This document shows positions 12,001-24,740 of a DNA stretch of 62,892 nucleotides, in pieces. A model generated the notes under the pieces. That model searched no databases. It was not told where the DNA came from and worked only from the letters and a program-made list of their open reading frames with translations. Position 1 is the first letter of the stretch; every line of letters starts with the position of its first letter. The position numbers and the translations under genes are program-made. Source of the DNA: Acanthaster planci (lineage: Eukaryota > Echinodermata > Asteroidea > Valvatida > Acanthasteridae); contig NW_019091377.1 of NCBI RefSeq assembly GCF_001949145.1, positions 252,901-315,792 of the forward strand, written 5' to 3'.

Positions 12001-14213
12001 TGTTTGGTATGCTTTTCCACATTCAGAGTCAAAGCCTGATTCTCATTTGACCTTTGTGAGAGGTGGGAGTATTCCCTGCTAAAAGGTGATCATTTCAAGG
12101 TCAAACATCATCATCTTTCTGAGCACCTGGATAATCACCAACTTTTCTCTCATTGGTGTGACATCTTGATCTGGGTGCAGTCACTCAAGCGGCTATTGCA
12201 AGGGGCCCGTCAAGCGAGTTATCGAAATGCAGCCCCCTACTCTCCCCTCCCGCCGCGTCGTGTCGGCCATGGAGCATGAACCAACGTCATCCCTGCACTC
12301 TGCCTCACCTCTTCACATGCACCTTCAGCGCATACGACCCAGCCGGTTATTAACAGAGGAAGGTGGATCGGTAATGAAGTAACCTTAATCAACTTCAGAC
12401 GTGCAACTCATTTTCTGCGGCCCATTAAAGGTTGTGGCGAAGCTGCTGTCGTTAGTCATGTCTTCTTTGGGTCGTAATATTTTTGGAGGAAAATGTCAAA
12501 AAGCGTTGCCATTTCACGGGTTGTTAACTTGGGATTTTCTACCGACTAACCATCCTATGAATTCCATCAACCTTTTCGTCATTGACATGAAATTCAAGTC
12601 TGCTTACGAATAGTTTCTTATTTAGATTTATGTATTTACTGCTTTGGTAAATGTTTGTCGTAGTTTTATTTCTAGTGAACAGGGCTGAGATTTGTAAGGA
12701 TTTTTTTAGATTTCAGGATTTTTTTCAGGATATTTTTAACTTCAGGGTTTTTCAAACTGTCTATTTTAAAATTTGGAAAAACGATCTGAGTTTACTGTTG
12801 CAGTATTTAATGTGAATAACAGTTGATGTGCATATGGAACACGAGAAATTGGTATTTACGCGAAGCATATTGTTTGGCTTACACTACACAGTACTACAAA
12901 ATACTAAGAAATAGTCTGAGCCTGAAGGACCTAGCGCTACAGATTACTAATTTTGGCTAGGTTACTTCCATTGTTACTTGTTCAGAGAACAACAGTGTTA
13001 GAATTTACATGTATTCTAGTTTAATTTATAATGTACATAGACAGGTATTGGGACTCATTTTCCGATTTTTTCAAATTGGAAGCACGTGAGAAGCAAAACA
13101 TATGGAACCAAAATTTGCATGTCAGAGAAATTTGATAATTCCTTATCTTATACTTAACTGATCTTGAGCTAATGGTTTGCTCTTTTCATTCTTATCTGGT
13201 AGCTATGAAGATGCGTGTACTTGGAGAATGCATAAGCATGGATACCCATTCTTTCCCTGTAGGGATATCCGCTTTGTGTGGTTAATGTTTAATGCCCATT
13301 ATCATTTAATCACAAACAGCTCTTCAGCAAATTTTGCACTTGTAGTGGGGAAGGCATCATTGGCCTGTCACCAATCCATTTGTGTCAGTGCTGTGAGTGA
13401 TGATGATATTGAATTTTGCATTTAGGAGTGCATGTATTAGGAAAAGCGCCATCAAACATATCAAAGCAAAACCGAAGAAACTGGTGGAGAGTAATCTCCT
13501 CCCAGAGTAAGGTGGGAAAGCTTGCATTCAATGTGAATTAGACAAAACTGCACATTATGGCGTACTGAGAATTTCAAATATCGAGTAGTGAATATTCCAA
13601 TATAAATGTTTGAACCTGAATATTCAGCAGTTACCGGTATTTCTTGTACTAAGGTCGGCTTATCCATTGTCTGTCTCACAACATGTACCAGGTATGCCAT
13701 TCAAAGCATAACGTGCATATTGACCCGAATAGTACTCATTTGTAGGTTACAAATTTCTCATAACTGGTCCCTTGGTACATGTTAAAGCTTTCCCTGTTGA
13801 AGGAAAAGAATTACCGCTAGCCAGCTGAAATCACCATGGGAGAGCTGGAGAGACAGGCCTGAGCAGCAAATCCACAGGGGGCAACATCTGCCGTTAACGG
13901 GCAGCCATTTATTGCTTGTTTGTCTGTTTTTTGCCGGGGAGCTCGAGGGAAGGGAGTGGGGATGAGACCGTGGACGGGACTTGCATTTTTGATACCATCC
14001 TGCTTCTGTATTGAGCATCCCCAATGCAGGCCTGCTGGCTTGTTGGTTGATCCCATCTCACCCCAGGAAAGCCTATCCTAAGGGGACAACAACACCCTGC
14101 TGGACTCAAACTAGTAGCTGTAACAGGTTCTACTCTGCAATGAAAACCCTCCTTTGGTTTTAGAGCACAAATGTGTACAAATGCCCACAGTCACTGGTGA
14201 GCATGTGTTTTCT

Positions 14214-14363
14214 NNNNNNNNNNNNNNNNNNNNNNNNNNNNNNNNNNNNNNNNNNNNNNNNNNNNNNNNNNNNNNNNNNNNNNNNNNNNNNNNNNNNNNN
14301 NNNNNNNNNNNNNNNNNNNNNNNNNNNNNNNNNNNNNNNNNNNNNNNNNNNNNNNNNNNNNNN
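14214..14363. other. assembly gap (150 N)
   Basis: A run of 150 unknown bases lies inside intron 1 of the NPDC1-like gene. Its true length may differ from 150. It follows a stretch with an acceptor-like TTTTAG (14157-14162) and a donor-like GTGAGC (about 14198). The gap is large enough to hide an exon, which matters because one expected ectodomain segment was not found. Confidence 0.95.
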
Positions 14364-17119
14364 GATATTCCTGTGAGGGACTGTTGGTGCAGTGCACAAC
14401 GCAACACAGCTGTGCTTCTTTGAGGTGTTTACCAAGTGACCCAAAGAGTGACTTCAGCATAGGAGGGTTTTAACCACCAAATAACACTAAGCCTGCTTTA
14501 GAGCTCAGGCTATAATGAAACAAAAAAGTTTAAATTCTATTTTAGGGTGGGTGGTCCTCAGTCCAGTTGTCCTCAATGGTACATGTACATGTATGGCTGT
14601 ACATAGCGAGTTGGAGCGTTTGATATTGAAGGAACCATATGAAATACATTGTCCTTTCTTTAGTGGTAGATTGCATGTAAAACCCAACTTTAGTTCATGG
14701 GAGTGTCTGTGTTGGTACATGTACAAACTGAAGGCAAAACTCCAGAGCTCCTTGGTAATTGGGTTAGTTGGCAATTTGGAAAGTTAGCATCAGGCGGGAC
14801 ATCCGTAACTCTGTGGCAACCGTTGCCTGTTGACTACAGCGAGGATAGATTTCAATCTCCTCACCCTTTCTCTGCCCAACTCAGATCAAATCCCAGAAGG
14901 TGAAAGACCTGTCATCTTAAATGGATGGCCCGCTGGCGGAGAATCGGTTTACAGTTCGCGCTAACCAGCAGGGAACATGACGTACAATCCCTCTCCATTA
15001 CATGTGCTCTATACCTCCCTAGTATGTACACATGTGCACATTGTAAGTTTGGCAGGCAAACCAAACAAGCACAGGCAGTACATTGTTGTTGCACTTCTCT
15101 GATTCTTTTCTATCGTCATATTTTTCAGTGTGGATTGTGTGTATATTTCCTTAAGCAGACCGTTAATACTGGCTATCCCACTGCAGTTACATCGTAGCCT
15201 ACAGAATTTTCCTGACTCAGTTTCCCGCTTCATCCAAACAGTTACTCACATGAAGCCTGTGTACCCTGGAACATGAAACGCTAATGAAAAAGACAACTCG
15301 GGGGCGGGAGATTTCACTTGAAAATAAAATCTCACTTTGGGGATCAAAATATTTAGCTAAGGATCAAGTAAGGGGGAGCTGGGAGGTCTTTCCAAAAAAA
15401 ATTGAGAGGCAGTATTACAAGGTGTTTCACTTCAGAAAACAAATGCCAGAAAAAACTACATGTACTTTCCAACAACCAAGGAACAACCTTGGAAAAAAAT
15501 TGCGGTCTTTAAGAAAAATACTCCTTTAGGACTCAAGTGGAACCAAATGTGACCAAAGGCAAAAAATTCAAAAACAGAGAAACTCAACCAAAAAAAAAAT
15601 AGAAATACCTCAGACGGTCAGACCTTAATGCTAGGACCTGGAATTTCAAATTAAAGCCTAACACAGTAGACCTTAACCTTACAGTAAAAGACCAACAGTT
15701 AAGTAACGGTACAAAAAATTAGTAAACAAGCCGACTATATGTATATATAAAAATAAAACCAACACAGTATGAAGAAAAGGAACAAATCAATTACACTCCA
15801 ACTTCAACAACCTGTGAAGAAAAGAAATATGGAAGACTTATTAATGAGCGTTACATGAAAGAAGCCTTTTCACTCCATGACAGAATAACAGTGCATAGAC
15901 ACATGCATGTACCGTACTTGGGCAAAACATAATCCATGGGAGGAGGGAGTGGAAGACATACATGTACCTGCTGCATGCCATGTGTGTGTATGTTGTATGT
16001 ACCGGTACATGTACATGTACATGTACATGTACATGTCACTGTAAATCTACACATTAGCGTAATTCAATTTTTTTCAGGTCTTGTGGTACATGTATATTGT
16101 GATATAGAGAGTTTTAATGTATCTCAGCTGGTCGTAACTCAGCATGAGGGTTGAAGCTCTTTGCTGTAATAAAATCGCTCTTAAAATTCCATGCCACTGA
16201 GAACTTGTCAAGATGGATCCATCAAATTTGAAGTACTGCAACTGTACCAGTCTTTTAGATGAGCAATTTAATAAAATCCCCCCACCCCTCATCATAAACC
16301 AAAGGCTTCAGTCCTAAAGCAGCTTGTCCGACTGGTTACAATACGGTTCACTCGCTGTCACAGTGTGATATTCATTTGAGTTTCAGGTGCTTCAGCACTG
16401 CATACCGGTACCCATGTACTCACAGCAGGTGTTTTTGACAAGCTAGGCACCCCAAGTTTCAAGCCAAGAAAAGCCCGGTGTGAGTTTTAGTAACACCGCT
16501 GACAAAAACATACAGTGCCCCCACGCCAGCATCATTAAAGAGACGGGAATCAAAGGTGTCAGATCTCTGAGTGGTTGAGCTGTGTGTGTGGGGGGGGCGG
16601 CAGTTGCAGAATGCCAATGGTGACTTTGTGTGAAAGATGCCAGAGTATCGCCATCGCATCGCCATCGCATAATATTATTAGTGATGGTGATTGAAGTTGC
16701 GAGGATTGTTCTCGGCCATCCTTTGAATGGGGATTGACTTTGGCTGTCTAAGCTGGAGTTAGGAAATCAACCCGAGGCAAGGAGATGAGACTCCTTGAAA
16801 GGAACAGCACCAAAATGGGGTTGTGTAAAAGGGAAAGTGGATTGGGTTCGTGTCTCTCTGCTTGGGTCTTAAAGTAGCAGGTGTCTAGTCTCGGAAACCG
16901 CATACTGCCTGAACATCAGCATACAACTTGTAACCATGTCCATGTACTTGTCTTTTACACTCCATGTAAATGCATGGGAGAAATTGAGGTGTTCATTTTG
17001 ATATGTTGGCAGTTATATAGCAAGTTTACAGCATGGTGTACAGTATTTGTTGCAAATGTTCACATCTACATTTACATATTCAGTACCTGATTTACATGTA
17101 AATTGATTGCTATTTGTTA

Positions 17120-18460
17120 TGATGTTTTATTCAATCATCATTGCAGCCAAACAGGCTGAACTGCACATGATTTAACAAGGATAATATTAAAACAGGAAAC
17201 AATGTACAAAGATTTAAATTAAACAACAAATAACCAGACAAATACAAAGGGCGAACCTCCGCGGTAGTTTTTATCAGCCAAGATGGGCTATTAATTGGGC
17301 TATTTATAAACCACTCAGTTTTACACATGACTTCCTTAAACAGGTAATGATTTCTTAAATTCCTAGATGTGACATTTTTAATGGCAACCAATGATGAAAC
17401 CGAGGAGATTTCGCAGGTGACTGAGCGAATTTTAAGCAAAGTCTAATCCTATCACAGAGTGTTTCAAGTTAAACAAGGCTTAGAGCAATTTCGTATGTTT
17501 GATACTTGATGCCTAAAATTAAACGTAATACTCATTTCTGAACCCTTTCAATTTGGTGAATTTGGCTTCAAGTAAGAGCTGCATGCCAAACAGGTGCAGC
17601 ATACTCAAGAAGCGGCCGAATGTACCCTGTGTATATCATAATGAGATCACACCTAGGCAGGTTGAATGGGATTAGTTGACGTAACATATGCACTCTGATA
17701 TTCGCTTTTTTAATAATTTCTTGGATGTGTTTTTCCCATTTAAGGTTAGACTGAATAAAAAACCCAGAACTCTCACAGATTGGATTTGTTCTAATTCCTG
17801 GTTGTCAATAGTCAGATGGAGTGGCTGAAAGATAGTTTTACTAAAATAAACTCTCATGTCATGGCATTTGTTAATATTACGCCGCATGTTATTTTCTGTA
17901 CACCATTGGTCTAATGTATCAAGTGTGGCTTGGGCTTTGGGTCTAGGCAATGATTGATATCCGAGAGTTACCATCTAGTAATAAACAATTCAGATATTTT
18001 AGCTAGATGATAAGTAAGTGCTATGGGACGCAATTTGTACTGAACTGAACTGAACTGAACTGTAGAAGATGTCATTACTTTCATATTTTTGTACCATGAT
18101 GATGGATTATCATGTTTCAGATGGAGGACACGGCTATGATAAAAATGGTTTTTAGCATTTTTAATACAACAAATAATTTTGTTCCTACATTTCCTCCAAG
18201 CACTAACGTCCCCTTAAAAAGAAGTTGTGGTTGTTTTATGAGTGCTTTAATTTCAGTGGTAATCCATGGCTTATCTTTGAGTACGAACAGATCTAAGGGG
18301 GAAATACACATCAAGTGCACTATTCAAAATAGAATAGAGCTTGTCACATTTAGCCACTGTAGTCTTAGCATGAAGTACCTCTTGCCAATCGTAAGCCGAA
18401 ATCCACCTGCCAAAGCATCGAATATCAGAGTCACTTGGTGCTTATGCTATACATAAGCGC
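17120..18460 (-). pseudogene. decayed non-LTR retrotransposon (jockey/CR1-like reverse transcriptase)
   Basis: The minus strand carries pieces of one retrotransposon polyprotein, in order but broken by stops and frameshifts. Near 18290-18110 there is a linker between endonuclease and RT with the words KPWITTEIKALIK and WRKCRNKIICCIKNAK. Near 18035-17990 comes LRPIALT, a conserved word at the start of RT. Then 17930-17672 gives LDQWCTENNM, INKCHDMRV and VRVLGF, typical of the end of the RT palm and the thumb. Next is a YIRPLLEYAAPVWH-like word at about 17640-17585 and a degenerate C-terminal part down to 17131. The catalytic YxDD region is missing, so the element is inactive. The 3' end faces the low coordinates. 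Confidence 0.85.
18040..18062. repeat. (CTGAA)n microsatellite inside the retrotransposon fragment
   Basis: Four and a half copies of the 5-mer CTGAA lie between the linker part and the RT-start part of the minus-strand retroelement. It sits where coding similarity is interrupted, so it marks either an insertion or a repaired junction between two fragments. Confidence 0.85.
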
Positions 18461-18587
18461 CATGTTTACATCATTTAATTTTAGTGTATACCAGTGTTCT
18501 TGAATTTAGTTCTTGGTTTGATTATCTACCAAATGTTTCTTTGGGCTAACCGTAGCTTGGATTTTGTGTTTTTTGTCTGCGTTACAG

Positions 18588-18674
18588 AGACGAGCCAGTT
18601 TAAAAACAAGGAGGGTATTCCTGAAATTGATACTATCGTCCGGAGAGTAGAACAGACAAGGCGGTCTGATGGAG
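18588..18674 (+). CDS. NPDC1: NPDC1-like, coding exon 2 (EID-motif ectodomain segment)
   Basis: The acceptor is TTACAG at 18582-18587 and the donor GTGAGT starts at 18675. The exon is 87 nt, phase 1 at both ends, and codes residues 34-62, including GIPEIDTIVRRVEQTRRSDG. Vertebrate NPDC1 has an E-I-D motif followed by a short charged helix between its cysteine-rich part and its disordered ectodomain. The PEID plus charged helix here is consistent with that. The last base joins the next exon to give GAA (Glu) with no frame break. A second AG two bases downstream would give a phase-0 exon that does not fit the phase-1 donor of exon 1. The predicted stretch is helical, charged and extracellular. 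Confidence 0.75.
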
Positions 18675-19933
18675 GTGAGTGTTGCCATAGTGATAATCAT
18701 CTGTGTACACAAATGTTGTTGTTTCTCAAACCTTGGGTATGTTTGTGGCTTGGACTCCAGGCTCCAGCTTCCTAAATGTATAGGCCCCAGATTTGAGAGA
18801 ATAATGGTTTGTTTTTTTGCAGCAGAAAATCTAATCCTGTTATAAATGCAAAAGGCAAATACTTGGGTTTTTCAGTTCATTTGGTTCAGATCATTTCAGG
18901 CATGTACCCATTAGTGGGTCCAATCCCACAGAAAATCTGCAGCCAGGGATGAAGTCGGAGTCAGAAACTAAGCTGAGATTTCACAAATACTATACATGTA
19001 CAGGAACAGGTAGTTATCGCAGCAAAATTTGTACACAAATGTAGACTGGTTCTTTAGATTCCTATACCAACAGTGTGCATAACTTTGGCAGTGGAGACCA
19101 TGCTTCAGGGGACAAGACATACATGTACATGTACCGGTATACTGCCGCATTTGTTTAGCATGAGAAGTCAGTAACAGCAGATTTTTTTTCAGCAGTTAAG
19201 TTTCAAGCCTCTGCATGTCAGAAGATTTAGCCTCAAGTGACCTAATTCCGGGACCTTTTGATTTAAACGTAAAATTTGCCCATGTATAACACTTGGACTA
19301 ATTGAGCAACTGAAATAGAGTTATCAGCATCATCGTCTCTTGTCTTTTTTTTTATCACCGCTGACAACCAGCCGATCAATCTAAGCAAGCTACGGGCAAT
19401 GGTCATTATTGTCAGCAGTGTTTGTTTGGCGGAATCACAGCGCAGGCTTTTGATTGGTCGCCTGGCCCCAGGCTGAATCAAGACCTCCTTCCTGCACTGG
19501 CAAATCTCCCATCACTTGATCCTATCAACAATATTATCGTGTGGTTGCTGGGCAAATGCGAGTCACTGAGGATGCATACCAAAGTAGTTTAATTAAGGAG
19601 GAACCAAAAATCGGGAGAAAAGCCTTTAGTGATTCTAACACCAACTAGTTTTTGTGATGGAAGGGCAAGATTTATGTTCATACAATTTGTTTACCTCCAG
19701 AGCCTTGATTTCAGTCGCTGGGATTTGTGTGTCTTCACTTTCAAAATGGAAAATAGAAGAAAAACAGACTAGTGTGGTTTTGTGTTTGGTAAATCCTAAC
19801 TATTCTAATGTTTTTGGGGCAAGACTAGAGATTTCATAGTTTACTGCGCATGTACAATGTTCACATGTTGTTGTACATGTACCATGTGTATAGGTGTATT
19901 TTGTGCATTCTTCCTCATTATGAAGTTGTTCCG

Positions 19934-20147
19934 TTAGTGGTTAATTCCAGAAATCAGGGGTCCAAAAGTGTGACATTTTTGTGTCCCTGTTGATTTCAAA
20001 CTATTACTTTTTGTTTGGCAGGTAATTTGCATTAATACATCACTCTTGGAAATTAGAAAATGTGTTCTGAACTAACAAAATCATATGTCAGAGGTGACAG
20101 GGACTCGGAAAAAAAAATGGACCCCTAATTTCTGGAATGACCCTTGT
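19934..20147. mobile_element. MITE-like element with inverted ends, copy 1
   Basis: The left end reads AATTCCAGAAATCAGGGGTCCA and the right end is its inverse, TGGACCCCTAATTTCTGGAATGA. Between them lie the words AAAAGTGTGACATTTTTGTGTCCCTGTT and GGAAATTAGAAAATGTGTTCTGAAC, which also occur in the copy at 24515-24740. It is short, non-coding and shared between two sites, so it is a non-autonomous transposon family. Confidence 0.7.
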
Positions 20148-21631
20148 ATGTACTTATGGAAACATTAGGAAAATGCCTAACCTCAAATGCTTGTTTTACG
20201 TTCCGGTTAAACCAATTCCATTTCAACATGGACATGTAAGGTACAATACCTGTACATGTAACCCTTGTTAAAGGAGTTACATGTACGTGTACCAGTACAT
20301 GTTATAAGTTAGCCAAACAAATTTTGCTTTTTGAGGGGCTGCTGCCATGTAGAATGAAGCGTTTGAAGTTACATGCACCGGTACATATTGTTTCCTTGGG
20401 AAAAATGTTGTTCCTCATGCCCTACATGCATCGGTAGTTTGTATACACCCATGGGCCTAAATTTGCCCCAGATCCCACGCACATGGGAAAGAAAAGAGTA
20501 GCGGAAATTTCACCAAACAAAGCCATTACATGTACCCGTGCTGAAAGGAACACAGAATGGACACAGATGCACCCACGCATCCTGACAGAACAACAGAGAC
20601 GGAAGTGGGCGTCTTGGTGATTATCATTAAACACAGTTAAAGGGTGTTTTGATGGAAAAGTAGCATAGCTGGTCAGCTGTGAGGGCAGGATGCGTCTTTT
20701 CATAAACCTTCATGTATATGTGCATCATTAATGAGATAGGAAATCCTCAGACACTGATGACATATTTGGTCAGAACTCAGATTATTGCTTACTGCATAGT
20801 TTACTTCCGGTGTAAATTTCACCAGCGGAGTAGTTCGGAATGTACCAGTGCAGTATATGGATTATTCCAGAAAATGTTTAAAAAAAAAAAACCAAACTAC
20901 TATTTTCAGCTTGCTTGATACAAATCAAACAAGTTACCAGTAGCCTGTCGTTTCAATCCGAGAATTGTAACTTGCCATGTTGTGTACATGTTCTAAGCCT
21001 GCTTTGATATCGGCACAAAAATGATATTTGATGCAAATTGGATTTATCGCACAATTACGGTACCTATAGATATACCCATGTGATACGTGTATACTGTACA
21101 TGTACTTGTAGTTTGTGCGTTGAACAGAGGAGACCTGGCCTTAATTCTGACAACCCGTTAATAGAAATTTTCCAGCAGAAATATTGCACTGGCGTCCAAG
21201 GCCACCTTCATATTACCGGTATGTACATGTGTACGTGTACCATGACCATGCATGGCCTAACAAATGAATATGGATGATTACCCCGTACGTGTAGATTTTC
21301 CATATGTAAGCAGATGTGCATACATGGCCACTTTGTGCTGAATTTAATTTGAGATCTAATGCACAGCATCACCCTTGGGCAGTTTATTGTCAGTAAAGTT
21401 TGCCATAATGATGTGTCCTGCAAGCCTCATCCTTCTTGCGTGCGATATTGATTAGTATCCCGCAGTGTTCGTGTGCACACGCACACGTACATGTACATGT
21501 GGTGATAAATTTGACCATGATATCCCTCAGTTCCTTTGCTTGGATTTACTCTTTTCTTTTCCACTGTTCTCCATGTCACCTGACTAGTGGAACGTGCTTC
21601 TTTTTTCTTTTTGGGGTTTTAGCTAATTTGG

Positions 21632-21645
21632 GTTGCCATGGTAAC
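21632..21645. promoter_or_regulatory. RFX-type X-box palindrome (GTTGCCATGGTAAC)
   Basis: This matches the RFX X-box consensus GTNRCC-N2-RGYAAC exactly. RFX factors drive ciliary and neuronal genes in animals. It lies in intron 2 of a neural gene, in a GC-richer block with few repeats. Whether it is bound is unknown. Confidence 0.45.
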
Positions 21646-23993
21646 CTCATCTGCGGCTGACCCACGTAAATTGCCGTCGTGGACAGCGGGTGAAGCCTGA
21701 CTACAAGTCAACAACTCGAAGGGGGGGATGGATATGTGTGCTCGGAATAGATTGATGGATGTGATTGATTCTGGCTTTTAATACACAAACAATGCACAGG
21801 AGGGACTTGAGGGGAAAATCAGGCAGTAGACATTACCTACATGTACCTCAGGCAAGCTTGCTTACTGACAAATAATGACTGCAGAGTACAGTTTGCTTGT
21901 AAGCACAGGACCACAAGGTGTGACGTTTATCAGTGAGTTTCATTACAGCATGGTCACGTACAAAACAGTACAAGACCTTTCAATTTAATATACATTTTTC
22001 TGCAATGGCGGGGCCATGCCTTTAAACCTACATGTATTGTTTCAGCTGCAGGTTTTATTTAAAGTGAAGAAAAAATACCTCTAAATGGCTGTACATCTTT
22101 TTAAAAATTCTTACCACCTCTCTCTGACATTGTTTGATACAAAATTGGCACTGCTGTAGATTGTGGAAAATAGCCAATGTGAACGACTTTGTTTAGATTT
22201 TTTTACAAGACTGCCAACAGTTTCCATGTTGGAGAATGAGCTGGCCGCAAAGGTGGGGAAAAGATTTTTTCCTTGGCCCACGGTTACTCCAACCACTTCA
22301 GTTTGCACTGAAGATTCACCCTGTCACAGATATGGCAGTAAAGGGTAGTCACTATGCCAGCCCAGAACCGCTCAGAGCGTGTGCGTACTTCCGTCTTCTT
22401 CTTTTTTCCTCCCTCCTTAACCTACATGTACCGTAGCTGAAAAAATTGTAGGGTAGAAAAAATTACATAGAGTGTGGTGCAATTTAATAATCTAAAAAAT
22501 CTTTTTTTTTTTTTTTTTTTTGCTGTGGGGATGAAGGCACTGTGCTTAGGGAAGGGCAGGCAGAAACCGTGGCGCCGAGCGGCTCGGAGTCTCAGCTGAG
22601 GTTGTCCGTCTCTCCTTGTAAAAGGCGATCCGCGTGCACGGCGATGCGCCAGGGGAAGAATATTAGGGATTCAGGGATTGTCAGGTTGAGAGTTTGAACA
22701 TTTCGCTTTGTCATGTAGTAAATAGAGTTAAGCAAAGAATGGAATCGCTAGGGGATTTGAATCTTTAGTACCCTACCAACTGACCTATTCAGCCCCATGG
22801 TAACAGTCTTCCAGCTTGCATATATCTCTTTCACTCTGTGATTGGATACATGTACCGGTATTTTAATCATTGTCTTGTCAATAGGGATCTTGTGTGTATT
22901 TATTGTTCAGAAACTTCACTTACCTCGTAAATGCATCAAAAATGGGATGCTGTCATTTCACTTCAATATTGACATACAAGTACAAGTATGCTTGGTTGTT
23001 ATTCAGATTACCACCTACTTAAAATGAATCAGTGTATGATTGCATGGTTATTTTAAGAAGTACCCCCATCCCAGATGAGGGCTTCGTTAGTTTTGATGTT
23101 GTCTTCTCCAATTAATTTGGCTGGTTCCCTATCAGTCAAGAGCATGGAAAAATCACAGTTATTAACCAGTGAACAGCGCTTGACAGTTACCGCATCCAAG
23201 TGTGTACGGTGAACCAGTACATGTAGCAATATGTATGTATGTACATGTATGTAGCATGTAGGCATTGTGGGCTTTGAAACATTTGTTCATGTAACAAACA
23301 TGGGATATTTTACACTGAACCAGAAAGATTTGATGATCAAATCAGTGTTGTTTGGATTGAATTGCCAGCCTGACGATTATCAATAATATCGGGTGGCATT
23401 TTAGGCAATACAAAATTACGAAGATCTTGTACTTGCTGTAATAAGGCCAAAAAATAAGCCTCCAGTTTCTGGTCGGGAGCTGAATCCAAAAGCCATGCAG
23501 CGACGCGGCATTTTTTTAACCCTCCCTCCCTTAGCAGGATTCCAGTTGATCAACCAATTTTGGCAGCTTTTGGACATCGTTTTACATGTATACCAAATAG
23601 AAACCGTTTTTATTATGCTGACGCGCAGTTCTACAGCCGACGCGCATACTGACCGAAAACAGAAGACTTTTTTCGTTTGGTCTAATGTGCTGGATGCTTG
23701 GCACAGCTCATGTAAGATACAGCTACAAACACACATTCATGAATTCCCCCAAAGCCATCCAAAATTATAATTTTATGTATTTATTTAGCAGCAAATGTTT
23801 GTGCCCGTACATTAACTCATCACCAGCCAAACTGTAGTGTGGGGCTCTGTTTTTTACAGCGTAACAAATTATGCACAACCAGACTTTGCATAACCATCCC
23901 GGTGTCATTGGCAAAGATTGTTAGTTTACACTGAAATTCTTGCTCACAAGCAAGACAATTCGAACTCATCTGATTGTTTCTGGGCGACTTACA

Positions 23994-24100
23994 TGTACAC
24001 ATACATGTATACATGTATGTACTGTACATGTACATGTACACATATGCACCAGGATGTGCCATGTACATGTATTTCATGTGTGTGTACATGTACCAAGATA
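23994..24100. repeat. TACATG/CATGTA hexamer cluster
   Basis: Short runs of the self-complementary TACATG hexamer occur repeatedly within about 100 bp. Other long runs are at 8175-8200, 11957-11975 and 16005-16036. It is a low-complexity, locally palindromic repeat. The open frames over it on both strands (rich in Met, Tyr, Cys, Thr, His and Val) are repeat translations, not genes. Confidence 0.75.
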
Positions 24101-24514
24101 TAGACAATAGGCTCTGGATTAGTTTAAAGTGCACGTTCTCTTCATCGTTCTTGGTATGCTAATTACAAAAATCAAAATGTGCTTTCGCTGTCATGGGTCA
24201 CATCTTCATCACAGAGTTGTGCAGATAGACACCATAATTAATCTCGTCAGAGTATTCATAGCGGTACCTACCAAATACAAAAAGCATTTATGATTTTTGG
24301 ATCGAAGGGTACTCCCATTTTATTGCCAGTTTAGCAGGCAAGTTTACGGTGGGACAGATGTGCTTGGCTGGTATTATGCAGTGAAGCGTTTTACTGCTTG
24401 ACTGAAAAACCCCAAAACATCAACCAATTTTAGTTGCATGTGAGTGACCTCGGGAAAGCACAGGTTTCATCGGAGGCATATTCTGTGGAGCAGAGGAGCT
24501 TGGTATTAGACGTG

Positions 24515-24740
24515 GATAATTTCAGAAATTAGGGTTCTAAAAGTGTGACATTTTTGTGTCCCTGTTACATCTGACCTTTGTTATTTGACATGGAAATATC
24601 ACCATAATTGATTTCAAACTTTTGCTAGTTGTTTGGCCGGTCATTTGCATTAATTCATCATTCTTGGAAATTAGAAAACGTGTTCTGAACTTTCAAAATC
24701 ACGTCAGATGTGAGCTATATTTTCTGGATTGACCTACATG
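24515..24740. mobile_element. MITE-like element, copy 2
   Basis: This copy shares the left end (TTTCAGAAATTAGGGTTCTAAAAGTGTGAC) and internal words (TTTTTGTGTCCCTGTTA, GGAAATTAGAAAACGTGTTC) with 19934-20147. It holds extra internal sequence (near 24568-24610) and a more decayed right end. The two copies are in the same orientation in the same intron. Confidence 0.65.

Larger units (their letters stand above)
6101..18587 (+). other. intron 1 of the NPDC1-like gene
   Basis: About 12.5 kb between the signal-peptide exon and the EID-motif exon. It contains CAGCTTTT-rich DNA, a hairpin-rich repeat, a SINE beside a MITE, the assembly gap and a decayed non-LTR retrotransposon, all listed separately, plus many TACATG runs. 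I searched the + strand for an exon with the paired-cysteine pattern expected of NPDC1 ectodomains (C-x-x-C followed by more cysteines) and found no convincing one with splice sites in phase. A GC-richer, repeat-poor block near 12180-12440 is the best remaining candidate for regulatory sequence. It has an open frame but no clear exon boundaries. Confidence 0.5.

Noticed and set aside
12180-12440. open, GC-richer stretch considered as a missing ectodomain exon
   Set aside because: No convincing donor before its stop codon and no conserved NPDC1 motif in any frame.
14955-15042. candidate Cys-containing exon (acceptor TTTACAG, donor GTAAGT)
   Set aside because: Its 88-nt length does not fit the required 1-1 phase, and the cysteines come largely from TACATG-type repeat sequence.
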